Source: Gammaproteobacteria bacterium
Lineage (GTDB): Bacteria > Pseudomonadota > Gammaproteobacteria > Thiohalospirales > Thiohalospiraceae
DNA length: 6,950 bases
Assembly: GCA_014762485.1 (NCBI GenBank)
Contig: JABURU010000201.1
Span: 1-6,950, forward strand
Direction of reading: 5' to 3'
In this document: positions 1-5,375 of the stretch, in pieces
Layout of the letters: each line of letters starts with the position of its first letter
How positions within the stretch are numbered: position 1 is the first letter of the stretch
The notes under the pieces: model-generated
Database searches by the model: none
Told to the model about the DNA's origin: nothing
What the model saw: only the letters and a program-made list of their open reading frames with translations
Made by a program: the position numbers and the translations under genes

Positions 1-1371
1 AAGGAGCTGGATGCCGCACTGGATGAGGTCAAGACACAGTTGCGCCAGCTGGATGAAGAACGCAGCAACCTGATCCGTGGTGAGGGCATGCTGGACCAGG
101 CTCGCACTCAGACTCAGGAACAGTTAGCGCAAACCAAAGGGGAACTGGAAAGCATCGCCAGCAAGGTCGATGAACGTACCCGTGAGCTGAATGCCATCCT
201 GGTACTACGCAAGGATTACGCCATTGATATCGCGGTGGAAAGTCTGAAAGAGGAAGCCGAAAGCACCGAGCTAGAACAGGCCGACTTCCAGCGCAAGGTG
301 GAAAGCCTGAAGCGCCTGCAACATAAAGAGCGCGATCAGTTTCATGCCATCCTGCGTGAATATAACCAGACCGCGCTACCGAATGAGCGTATCGATACCA
401 ATATCGAAGAGGATGACATGCCGACCGTCTCCTCCATCGTTGATGGTCTGCGCAAGCTGATGACACAGATTCGCCAGCAGTTGCAACAGCAAAAAGATAG
501 CGGCCTGGCCGACGTCGTCGGCCGCCTGGATGATGCCAAAGCGGCGGTTAACAATGCCTTTACCGCCAGCTTCTGTCAGCGCCTGTATGCGGCCATCGAG
601 GATGGTGAGCGTACCTTAAAAGCGATGAACGAAGAGCTGGAAACCTGTCGCTTTGGTGATGATCAGTTCAGCTTTGGCTGGGACTGGATACCGCAATACA
701 AACGTTACCACAGTTTCTTTAGAACCGTGATGGAAATGGAAGGCCTGGGAGAGGGTCAGGATCTGTTTGCGGTCGAAATGGGTAAGGATGAAAGCAAGGT
801 GCGTGATGAAATCATGGCCCTGTTATTAAGTGATGATCGCCAGGCATCAGAGGCACGCCTGGCCGAGATTGCAGATTATCGTAACTATCGTCGCTATGAG
901 ATCTTCAAGCATACCAGCAGTGGTGAACCTATCCGTCTAAGCGAATACGGTACCGGCTCTGGAGGTCAGCTGGAAACACCGGCCTACGTAATACGTGCCG
1001 CAGCGATCAGCTCGGCCTTTAAGTTCCGCGAGGGTGAGCATCATCTACGCTCGGTGATCATTGATGAATCGTTTGCCAAGATGGATGAAATCCGGGCACG
1101 CGCGGTAATTGAATATTTAAGCAAGACCCTCAACCTGCAGATCCTGTTTATCATGCCATCCAAATCCGCCGGTGCCTTTAAAGACATGGTGAATCACGAA
1201 TATGTCTTCTCCAAGGTTCCATCGGCCCATGCCATTGGTGAACTAAAGAATACAACCTTTGTGAATCACCTGATCCTGAAACAGGATGCGATCAAACAGG
1301 CCTGGGAAGAGTATCGAGAAGAGGTTCGTAAGCAGGCAGCCCTGGAGTTTGAGTCAGAAGTACCTGCCTAG
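1..1371 (+). CDS. SMC/MukB/SbcC-like ATPase, JetC/MksB-type, C-terminal part (5' end outside window)
   Basis: The reading frame is open from the first base, so this is the last 456 residues of a larger protein; JetC/MksB proteins are usually around 1,100 residues or more. The first ~120 residues are Glu/Gln/Lys/Arg-rich with heptad-like spacing, as in the returning arm of an SMC coiled coil. The C-terminal ATPase lobe follows: an ABC signature GTGSGGQ (bases 949-969), then a Walker B strand of hydrophobic residues ending in Asp-Glu (SVIIDES, Asp at 1063-1065) and a D-loop-like FAKMDE. The N-terminal Walker A lobe would lie upstream. Family knowledge: such ATPases work with kleisin and KITE partners in DNA loop extrusion, and in Wadjet with the nuclease JetD against plasmids. 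No jetD-like gene follows; the next gene is convergent. The ATPase/SMC class is secure. The JetC/MksB assignment over other SbcC-like or COG4913-type ATPases is moderate. No clear terminator follows. Confidence 0.8.
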   Translation, partial: KELDAALDEVKTQLRQLDEERSNLIRGEGMLDQARTQTQEQLAQTKGELESIASKVDERTRELNAILVLRKDYAIDIAVESLKEEAESTELEQADFQRKVESLKRLQHKERDQFHAILREYNQTALPNERIDTNIEEDDMPTVSSIVDGLRKLMTQIRQQLQQQKDSGLADVVGRLDDAKAAVNNAFTASFCQRLYAAIEDGERTLKAMNEELETCRFGDDQFSFGWDWIPQYKRYHSFFRTVMEMEGLGEGQDLFAVEMGKDESKVRDEIMALLLSDDRQASEARLAEIADYRNYRRYEIFKHTSSGEPIRLSEYGTGSGGQLETPAYVIRAAAISSAFKFREGEHHLRSVIIDESFAKMDEIRARAVIEYLSKTLNLQILFIMPSKSAGAFKDMVNHEYVFSKVPSAHAIGELKNTTFVNHLILKQDAIKQAWEEYREEVRKQAALEFESEVPA

Positions 1372-1418
1372 ATAATAAACTTATCTCTTATATAGAAGCC
1401 GACAGGATTACAAATTTA

Positions 1419-1438
1419 CTCAGCGATAATTAGCTGAG
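1419..1438. repeat. Small inverted repeat after the SMC-like gene
   Basis: CTCAGC (1419-1424) and GCTGAG (1433-1438) form a perfect 6-bp stem with an 8-nt loop, about 48 bases after the stop of the ATPase gene. A second 4-bp stem (GCAC/GTGC, 1447-1460) follows. Neither is followed by a T-run, so this is not a convincing intrinsic terminator; it could be a 3'-end stabilising structure or chance. Confidence 0.35.
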
Positions 1439-1491
1439 GATATTCAGCACAAGGAAGTGCCAATTATTCGCATCAAAATATAAATATCATG

Positions 1492-1551
1492 CAGTAATAC
1501 AACCAGGGCTTTCATTCTGCGCCAATGCTCAACCCCCTGGAAACATTACTG
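1492..1551. repeat. 60-bp nested inverted repeat overlapping the acyltransferase stop codon
   Basis: The outer arms CAGTAAT (1492-1498) and ATTACTG (1545-1551) are perfect complements, and so are the inner arms CCAGGG (1503-1508) and CCCTGG (1535-1540). A symmetric 4x4 internal loop separates outer from inner arms. A 26-nt apical segment contains a further CATT/AATG pairing (1513-1516 with 1524-1527). The minus-strand gene's last codons, CAG TAA, form part of the outer arm. AT-rich sequence lies on both sides, but there is no clean T-run. It sits between two convergent genes, so a bidirectional 3'-end or termination structure is the natural reading. Confidence 0.6.
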
Positions 1552-2580
1552 TCTTATTTGTAGATATTTCAGGTGTTTAATTATTTTCTCATACCACGAC
1601 AATGGTTTTAGCTGTCTAATACAGCTCAACACAACACGTTCTCGACGCTCCGACATCCAGTCCTGCTTATAGGCATCATTCCCCGTCAGGAAGTCTATCT
1701 CCTCTACCTTATCGGTATCGATAACATACTCCATCAGGTAAGCCGTTAATATTGAGCCGGGTGAATAAGATCGCCACTCCTTAGCATAGGAAAGCCGGTA
1801 TATGCTCGCCTTACCATGATGCACAAACCATAGCTGTGCCGCGATGGGCTCTCCCTCTACATAAAGAATAGCCAGTCGGCTCCACCCCGCTGTGGTGAAT
1901 GCCTCTACAAAATCCGCCATAAACTCGGCGTTATCCAGCTCATTTTGTTTCCAGCTGGCATCAACCACTTTGTAATAATCCGACATCGCCGGCGCGACAT
2001 CAGCGTCTCGATAAAGCCGTATCTCATAACCGTGTTCACGTTCCAGTTTGCGACCTTTGCGTGAGATAGTACTGCGTAGCTTGCCCGGACGCGAAGCCAG
2101 GTATTCCGCATACGACTGTCCGTTCAGGCGATAGATCCAGTTATAGTCCCTAAAACGATATTCACAGTGAAAGCCATATGCCTCTAACACCTTTTGCAAG
2201 CCAAGCAGAAGTTCATCATCACCGGCTACCGGCTCCAGTAACAACCCCGTAATCGGTGACTGTGCCAGACCTTCCCCCAAACACGCGAGGATCGATTCTT
2301 GATCATCATCCGCTAATAACAGGCTTGATATAGGTGTATAACCATGCTTGAGGGAATACCATGCCTTATCATTGGCCTTCATCAACGGTAGGATAGCCAG
2401 CACCCTGTCGCCATTAATAACGCAGGCCAACAGTAGAGTATGTTCATCATCCAGGCCGAACTTGATTAGACTCTCGAACCATGGGCGGGATAGGAAGACG
2501 CTGTTTTTTTCTGCCTGTTGAAACAGGGTATTGGCGCTAGTAGGTAATTGTTCCCAGTTGGAGTAGGTTACGAACTTCAT
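1546..2580 (-). CDS. GNAT-superfamily acyltransferase, FemAB/CelD-BcsL-like (Acetyltransf_6 type)
   Basis: This 344-residue protein has the layout of the FemAB/CelD-like double-GNAT family. The N-terminal half carries a motif like 'F.S.pWfesl' (around residues 29-40), followed by a segment describing loss or gain of a carried substrate (ACVINGDRVLAILPLM). The diagnostic central stretch KLRSTISRKGRKLEREHGYE matches the Arg/Lys-rich 'lr..lrrk.rkle.eg' signature. The C-terminal GNAT fold includes LAILYVEGEPIAAQLWFVHHGKASIYRLSY and an ending like 'iDFLTGNDAYKQDW'. Family members transfer acyl or aminoacyl groups in cell-envelope polysaccharide or peptide modification; the substrate here is unknown. 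It is cytoplasmic, with no signal peptide or membrane segment. The gene stands alone and converges on the ATPase gene. The ATG at 2580 has no Shine-Dalgarno sequence, yet a TATAAT box lies 7 bases upstream, suggesting a nearly leaderless mRNA. Confidence 0.85.
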   Translation of the reverse strand: MKFVTYSNWEQLPTSANTLFQQAEKNSVFLSRPWFESLIKFGLDDEHTLLLACVINGDRVLAILPLMKANDKAWYSLKHGYTPISSLLLADDDQESILACLGEGLAQSPITGLLLEPVAGDDELLLGLQKVLEAYGFHCEYRFRDYNWIYRLNGQSYAEYLASRPGKLRSTISRKGRKLEREHGYEIRLYRDADVAPAMSDYYKVVDASWKQNELDNAEFMADFVEAFTTAGWSRLAILYVEGEPIAAQLWFVHHGKASIYRLSYAKEWRSYSPGSILTAYLMEYVIDTDKVEEIDFLTGNDAYKQDWMSERRERVVLSCIRQLKPLSWYEKIIKHLKYLQIRQ

Positions 2581-2587
2581 TGTTACG

Positions 2588-2616
2588 ATTATAGGGGTAT
2601 GGGCTTAGCTGGTCTA
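2588..2616 (-). promoter_or_regulatory. Sigma70-type promoter for the acyltransferase gene, implying a leaderless transcript
   Basis: On the minus strand, TATAAT (2588-2593, 6/6 to consensus) is preceded after 17 bases by TAGACC (2611-2616, 4/6 to TTGACA). Transcription would begin about 2581, directly at the ATG at 2580. The absence of any Shine-Dalgarno sequence in the 12 bases before the ATG fits a leaderless message. If the box is a chance match, the gene would need another promoter further upstream. Confidence 0.5.
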
Positions 2617-2674
2617 ATGTAGGATATTACTGAGGCTATTAATTGTATGTGTGCTTCACATTGATTGATTTTGA

Positions 2675-2830
2675 TGCGGTTCTCGCACCGCGGGCGAGAT
2701 ACTTTCTTGCTGCAAGCACCCAAGGGCATACAAAAGTAACCAAAGAACTCCCCCCGGAACACTCGCCCTATCGGGTGTCCTGCAGTACTCAGCGAGTGAT
2801 AACGGGAAAGCCCTTCGATAAGCATTGAGT
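2675..2830. repeat. Putative dispersed intergenic repeat, unit A
   Basis: Seen directly: TCTCGC/GCGAGA stem (2681-2686 with 2694-2699), CACTCGC/GCGAGTG stem (2760-2766 with 2792-2798), and within it a 7-bp stem with one G-T pair (2759-2765 with 2772-2778) as a competing fold. The stretch around 2695-2750, read on the minus strand, contains a TTTGGTTACTTTTG-like run, then AAGAAAGTA and CTCGCCCGC. From memory, this order recurs in intergenic repeats of many gammaproteobacteria; I could not search to confirm it. Boundaries are approximate. Confidence 0.45.
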
Positions 2831-2869
2831 TAACACAGTATTCTATCGGAGGGATCATCCCCTTCGACG

Positions 2870-3160
2870 CAGCCGAGCACTGGAATCATTTTGGGATGAA
2901 GCGGACGGATGTTTGAGCGTAGCGAGTTCCGGGAGCGCCCAAAATGATGAAGCGCACAGGGTAGCCGTTAGGCCAAGTCGTGGGGCGCGTTTTTTTGGTT
3001 CGTTTGTTGCCGCGCAGCAAAAAATGAACATGCCGCGCGGGGGCGACAAATCGGCAGGACGCCGATTTGCATAGCCTTTGGCTACACGAAGTGCGAGGAG
3101 CATGGATGCTCCGAAGTGAAACCCCGCATCGAAATAACAGCATCACGAAGTGATTCATAA
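2870..3160. repeat. Putative dispersed intergenic repeat, unit B, with several hairpins
   Basis: The left part is bounded by a perfect 11-bp inverted repeat (2885-2895 with 2938-2948; ATCATTTTGGG and its complement) enclosing 42 bases. The right part carries four consecutive perfect stem-loops: 9 bp with a 5-nt loop (3047-3069), 5 bp with a 3-nt loop (3072-3084), 6-7 bp with a tiny loop (3097-3112) and 5 bp with a 3-nt loop (3142-3154). An 8-bp direct repeat TGCCGCGC occurs at 3008-3015 and 3031-3038. The minus-strand phrases CGGAACTCGCTACGCTCAAA and AATGAACATGCCGCGCGGG-like (plus strand) are ones I remember from repeats in other gammaproteobacterial genomes. These often give spurious small hypothetical proteins. 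Confidence 0.5.
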
Positions 3161-3198
3161 CCCATGACTTTCTGTCGTCACGACCCAAATGTTGGTTT

Positions 3199-3213
3199 GC
3201 AAGACCTGACCCC
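3199..3213. repeat. GCAAGACCTGACCCC motif, possible mobile-element-associated relic
   Basis: The 15-base string GCAAGACCTGACCCC lies between the repeat block and the end of the AT-rich gene. From memory, its complement (GGGGTCAGGTCTTGC) is frequent in bacterial genomes near REP-associated or IS200-like transposase genes and toxin-antitoxin loci. No transposase gene is present here, so this would at most be a relic or a repeat end. The association is recall, not a search result. Confidence 0.35.
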
Positions 3214-3224
3214 GTTACTGCGGG

Positions 3225-3992
3225 CTATTTTGTCATTTTATGAATTGGGGAATTTAATCCTCCATATCCATTTTCGGCAAACAAAATAAACCTATCTACA
3301 ATTTCCCAAGTATTTTTAAATATTTCCCCTCTCAAATCACTAGGCATAGGAATTACAGAACCATGTCTACTAGCATCTGCATATTTTTTTATTTTAAAAG
3401 TAATGGATTTATCTATACCAACTATTTCATTAAACTTATTCCATGTCTGAGTTTTCATTTGCTCCGCATAGTCATCTTTAAAAAACGAAGCCAATGATTC
3501 AATAGCTCTATAACAGTAATACCCTGTATCGTTCACATGTCTTATTGCCCGTCGCAGATCACCAAAACACTGCTGTAAATGCCATGAGTTTGGATTATTG
3601 TATAATTTGTTAAGTCTTATCATCTCTGCATCAATATTACGATTTCGATTTTCCAAGATCGGAACAGTATATTGTAAACTTACCCATTCACCATCATCTA
3701 ACAGATCTTCAATTTCAACTTCAAATCCAATTCCCGCAATAAAGCCATATGTATCTAAATAAGCCTCAATAACAGCTCTAGCCATTTCAGAAACACACGC
3801 TATATATCTAACTCCTGGTTTAGTTAATTCACCATCAGAAGAAATAGTGACATTTACTTGTGACTCCTTGATCTCGAACTCGACATCATATTCCAAATTA
3901 ATTTCTGGAGAATATGCCTTATGCTTAGTTTTTGAGCAATTAATTCCTGAACGAACCGGATTAATTTTCCCTTTAAATGAATATATTTCCAT
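3225..3992 (-). CDS. Hypothetical protein, AT-rich gene, possibly HEPN-like C-terminal region
   Basis: I do not recognise this 255-residue protein. Residues 1-110 look mainly beta (alternating hydrophobic stretches such as YDVEFEIKESQVNVTI), and residues 115-255 look helical. The helical part contains RRAIRH (147-152, which fits R-x4-H), CYRAIESLASFF (160-171) and KKYADASRHGS (202-212). This is reminiscent of HEPN-type helical bundles, where an R-x4-6-H motif marks RNase activity, but that link is weak inference. No signal peptide or membrane segment is seen. One sampled 60-base line (3301-3360) is about 32% G+C, clearly lower than the neighbours, which points to horizontal acquisition. The ATG at 3992 is preceded by an in-frame TGA seven codons upstream, so the start cannot move far; no good Shine-Dalgarno sequence is seen. 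The gene lies just beyond the terminator of the apr-side genes and is probably transcribed on its own. Confidence 0.75.
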   Translation of the reverse strand: MEIYSFKGKINPVRSGINCSKTKHKAYSPEINLEYDVEFEIKESQVNVTISSDGELTKPGVRYIACVSEMARAVIEAYLDTYGFIAGIGFEVEIEDLLDDGEWVSLQYTVPILENRNRNIDAEMIRLNKLYNNPNSWHLQQCFGDLRRAIRHVNDTGYYCYRAIESLASFFKDDYAEQMKTQTWNKFNEIVGIDKSITFKIKKYADASRHGSVIPMPSDLRGEIFKNTWEIVDRFILFAENGYGGLNSPIHKMTK

Positions 3993-4038
3993 AATTTGAT
4001 CTATGTAATGTCATACTCCAACTTTTGTAAGACCAAAC

Positions 4039-4077
4039 AAAAAAACCGCGCAGCCCTCATCAGACTACACGGCTTTT
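4039..4077 (-). terminator. Strong Rho-independent terminator closing the 128-aa/FKBP/HIT/54-aa gene set
   Basis: Read on the minus strand, an 11-bp stem (4072-4062 with 4056-4046, all pairs formed, including G-T pairs) closes a 5-nt loop (GATGA) and is followed by seven T residues (4045-4039). The A-rich sequence before the stem can pair with the T-run, extending it. It lies 24 bases past the stop of the 54-aa gene and insulates the AT-rich gene at 3225-3992 from read-through. Confidence 0.88.
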
Positions 4078-4100
4078 CTAAACTCAAAGAAAACCTAAAA

Positions 4101-4265
4101 TTAAGGCTTCTTAGGAGTCTGATAAGGAACCTCTTTGTGCCATGGCTCCCAGGTAGTGGTGTAACCTACGTGGAACTGACCAGGAACAATTTCCTTCTGG
4201 GTAGTAGTTAAATACTGGGCCTTACCTTCAGGCACCTTAGGACGGGTAAATGTACCACCGCTCAT
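4101..4265 (-). CDS. 54-residue small protein of unknown function, downstream of HIT gene
   Basis: The minus-strand ATG at 4265 opens a 54-codon frame ending in TAA at 4101-4103. An excellent Shine-Dalgarno AAAGGAG sits 8 bases before the ATG, and a strong terminator follows closely, so this is almost certainly translated. The protein starts MSGGTFTRPKVPEGKAQY and ends near WEPWHKEVPYQTPKKP. It is hydrophilic, rich in Thr, Pro, Lys and aromatic residues, with no cysteine, no signal peptide and no membrane helix. Codons are those of well-expressed genes (CGT, GGT, AAG, TTC, TAC), as in aprA. It is 83 bases after the HIT gene; that gap holds a small GTGAT/ATCAC stem (4300-4304 with 4314-4318) but no obvious promoter. 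I recognise no family. Position suggests a co-transcribed accessory protein of the sulfur-metabolism neighbourhood, which is inference. Confidence 0.82.
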   Translation of the reverse strand: MSGGTFTRPKVPEGKAQYLTTTQKEIVPGQFHVGYTTTWEPWHKEVPYQTPKKP

Positions 4266-4273
4266 AGTCTTCT

Positions 4274-4280
4274 CTCCTTT
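4274..4280 (-). promoter_or_regulatory. Strong ribosome-binding site of the 54-aa gene
   Basis: AAAGGAG on the minus strand, with 8 bases between GGAG and the ATG at 4265, is the best Shine-Dalgarno sequence in the window. It is the main evidence that this very short frame is a real gene. Confidence 0.85.
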
Positions 4281-4348
4281 GTGGTTAATAATTGGATGGG
4301 TGATATCTTTCGCATCACACCTTCCCTTATCGTTTACATCTATAAATC

Positions 4349-4768
4349 TTAATCAACGCGCTTATAGTGCGCCTTCTTGGGTATCACATGCCTGACCCCA
4401 CCCTGGGGATTTTCCACATCGCCCTGGTAACGCGGGATGATGTGAATGTGCACGTGAAAGATACTCTGTCCGGCGGCCTGGCCGACATTGACACCGATGT
4501 TATAGCCATCAGGCTGAAACTCGGCGTCGATGAGTTTCTTTTCTTCGTTTATCAGCGCCATGATGGCGGCGACTTCGTCCGATGTCAGGTCGAAAAATTC
4601 CGCCACATGACGCTTGGGTATCACCAGGGTATGCCCTGGACTTACGCCGTAGGTATCACGGGCACTGTAGGCCAGCTCATGATCCAGTGACACACCTTGC
4701 GGGTCGGTACAGAACAGGCAGGGATTGTTTGGATCCCGCTTCTTTTCCTGTATTGCTTCAGCCGACAA
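4349..4768 (-). CDS. HIT-family (histidine triad) protein, nucleotide hydrolase/transferase
   Basis: This 139-residue protein has the defining histidine triad H-x-H-x-H in FHVHIHIIPRY (His105, 107, 109), preceded by the nucleotide-binding segment GHTLVIPKRHV (45-55) and a Cys pair C-L-F-C (17-20) typical of zinc-binding bacterial HIT proteins. Length and motif order are normal for HINT/FHIT-like enzymes, which hydrolyse or transfer nucleotidyl groups such as adenosine phosphoramidates or dinucleoside polyphosphates. Some HIT proteins act on adenylyl-sulfate, which is interesting beside aprA, but no substrate can be read from this sequence. The start is TTG at 4768, with AGGAG 9 bases upstream; no ATG lies in a suitable place. 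The FKBP gene ends 21 bases upstream, so the two are surely co-transcribed. It is a cytoplasmic protein. Confidence 0.93.
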   Translation of the reverse strand: MSAEAIQEKKRDPNNPCLFCTDPQGVSLDHELAYSARDTYGVSPGHTLVIPKRHVAEFFDLTSDEVAAIMALINEEKKLIDAEFQPDGYNIGVNVGQAAGQSIFHVHIHIIPRYQGDVENPQGGVRHVIPKKAHYKRVD

Positions 4769-4777
4769 AACCAGACA

Positions 4778-4782
4778 CTCCT
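4778..4782 (-). promoter_or_regulatory. Ribosome-binding site supporting a TTG start for the HIT gene
   Basis: AGGAG on the minus strand is 9 bases from the TTG at 4766-4768. The in-frame CTG two codons upstream would leave only 3 bases of spacing, and the first in-frame ATG is deep inside the HIT domain, so TTG is the likely initiator. Confidence 0.7.
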
Positions 4783-4789
4783 AAATTTT

Positions 4790-5317
4790 TTACTTCAGTG
4801 GTACTGCATTAGTACCGGCGACGTTCGGTAACTCTGCTTCCACTGGACCACCGTTTTCTTTCTCTTCTTCGGTAGCGTCACGAACCGTCGTGATCTCCAG
4901 GCGGAAGATAACCTCGCGACCACAGAGCGGATTATTACCGTCGATGGTGACGGATTTCTCATCCACCCGGGTAACGATAAAGGTCTTGGTATCGCCTCGA
5001 TCGTTTTCCATTAAAATGGAGGTACCGACTTCCTGGTATTCCTCGGGCACGTTTTCTATTGATTCTATAATCACCAGGGATTCATCACGTGGCCCGTAGA
5101 TCTGGTTACAGTCTATGGGTACCTCGATCACATCCCCTTTCAGGCGGCCTTCCAGCTCGGCGGTAACTGCGGGGGCGAGGATCTCATTCACGCCATGTAC
5201 ATAACCCAGTGGAAACTCCACTTCAGTTAAGACCTGTTTGGACTTTTGATCGATGACCTTGTACATCAGCTCGACGTACTTACCATCTTCGACTGCATCT
5301 TCTATATCTAGTGCCAT
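4790..5317 (-). CDS. FKBP-type peptidyl-prolyl cis-trans isomerase, SlyD-like
   Basis: This 175-residue protein follows the SlyD plan, an FKBP domain with an inserted chaperone (IF) flap. Residues 12-62 carry the FKBP start, ending in PLGYVHGVNEILAPAVTAEL and LEGRLKGD. IYGPRDESLV (73-82) leads into the inserted domain (about 70-120). DGNNPLCGREVIFRLEI (126-142) returns to the FKBP core, with RDATEEE just after it, a classic SlyD landmark. Family members catalyse proline isomerisation and hold unfolded proteins; SlyD also delivers nickel through a His/Cys-rich tail. That tail is missing here; the C-terminus is plain (Pro/Glu/Asn/Val), so a metal role is unlikely and a folding role more so. It lies 58 bases after the 128-aa gene and 21 bases before the HIT gene, in one transcription unit. 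The ATG at 5317 has only a weak purine-rich upstream stretch (AGAGAG, rather distant). Confidence 0.9.
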   Translation of the reverse strand: MALDIEDAVEDGKYVELMYKVIDQKSKQVLTEVEFPLGYVHGVNEILAPAVTAELEGRLKGDVIEVPIDCNQIYGPRDESLVIIESIENVPEEYQEVGTSILMENDRGDTKTFIVTRVDEKSVTIDGNNPLCGREVIFRLEITTVRDATEEEKENGGPVEAELPNVAGTNAVPLK

Positions 5318-5375
5318 AGTAAAACTTTAACTCTCTATACTTTCTAATTGCTCGTCATCTTCCAGGCCTGGCGGT

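Larger units (their letters stand above)
2581..3224. other. Gene-free intergenic block between acyltransferase and AT-rich gene
   Basis: Apart from the acyltransferase promoter at its left end, these ~640 bases show no ORF with a ribosome-binding site or family signature. Several overlapping open frames exist on both strands, but their translations are Arg/Pro/Cys-rich, lack start signals and look like translated structured repeat DNA. The block holds two repeat-like units (about 2675-2830 and 2870-3160) and a short tail motif near 3199-3213, each listed separately. Confidence 0.7.

Noticed and set aside
1492..1551. Possible integron attC site
   Set aside because: Length and imperfect symmetry are right, but the outer arms lack the GTTRRRY/RYYYAAC boxes expected of attC.
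2589..2858. Minus-strand and plus-strand open frames over 2589-2858
   Set aside because: The two strands are both open over the same inverted-repeat DNA, without start signals; the minus-strand frame also overlaps the acyltransferase promoter.
2855..3188. Two overlapping minus-strand open frames (82 and 100 codons) inside the repeat block
   Set aside because: No ribosome-binding site, overlapping frames, Arg/Cys-rich translations with no domain; they look like translated repeat DNA of the sort often misannotated as hypothetical proteins.
3211..3224. CCCG/CGGG hairpin followed by CTATTTTG as a terminator
   Set aside because: The stem is only 4 bp and the T-rich part lies on the plus strand, pointing into the opposing gene; no plus-strand transcript needs it.
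3996..4211. Plus-strand open frame of 71 codons
   Set aside because: It runs antisense through the terminator and most of the 54-aa gene and has no Shine-Dalgarno sequence; the opposite strand has the far better signals.
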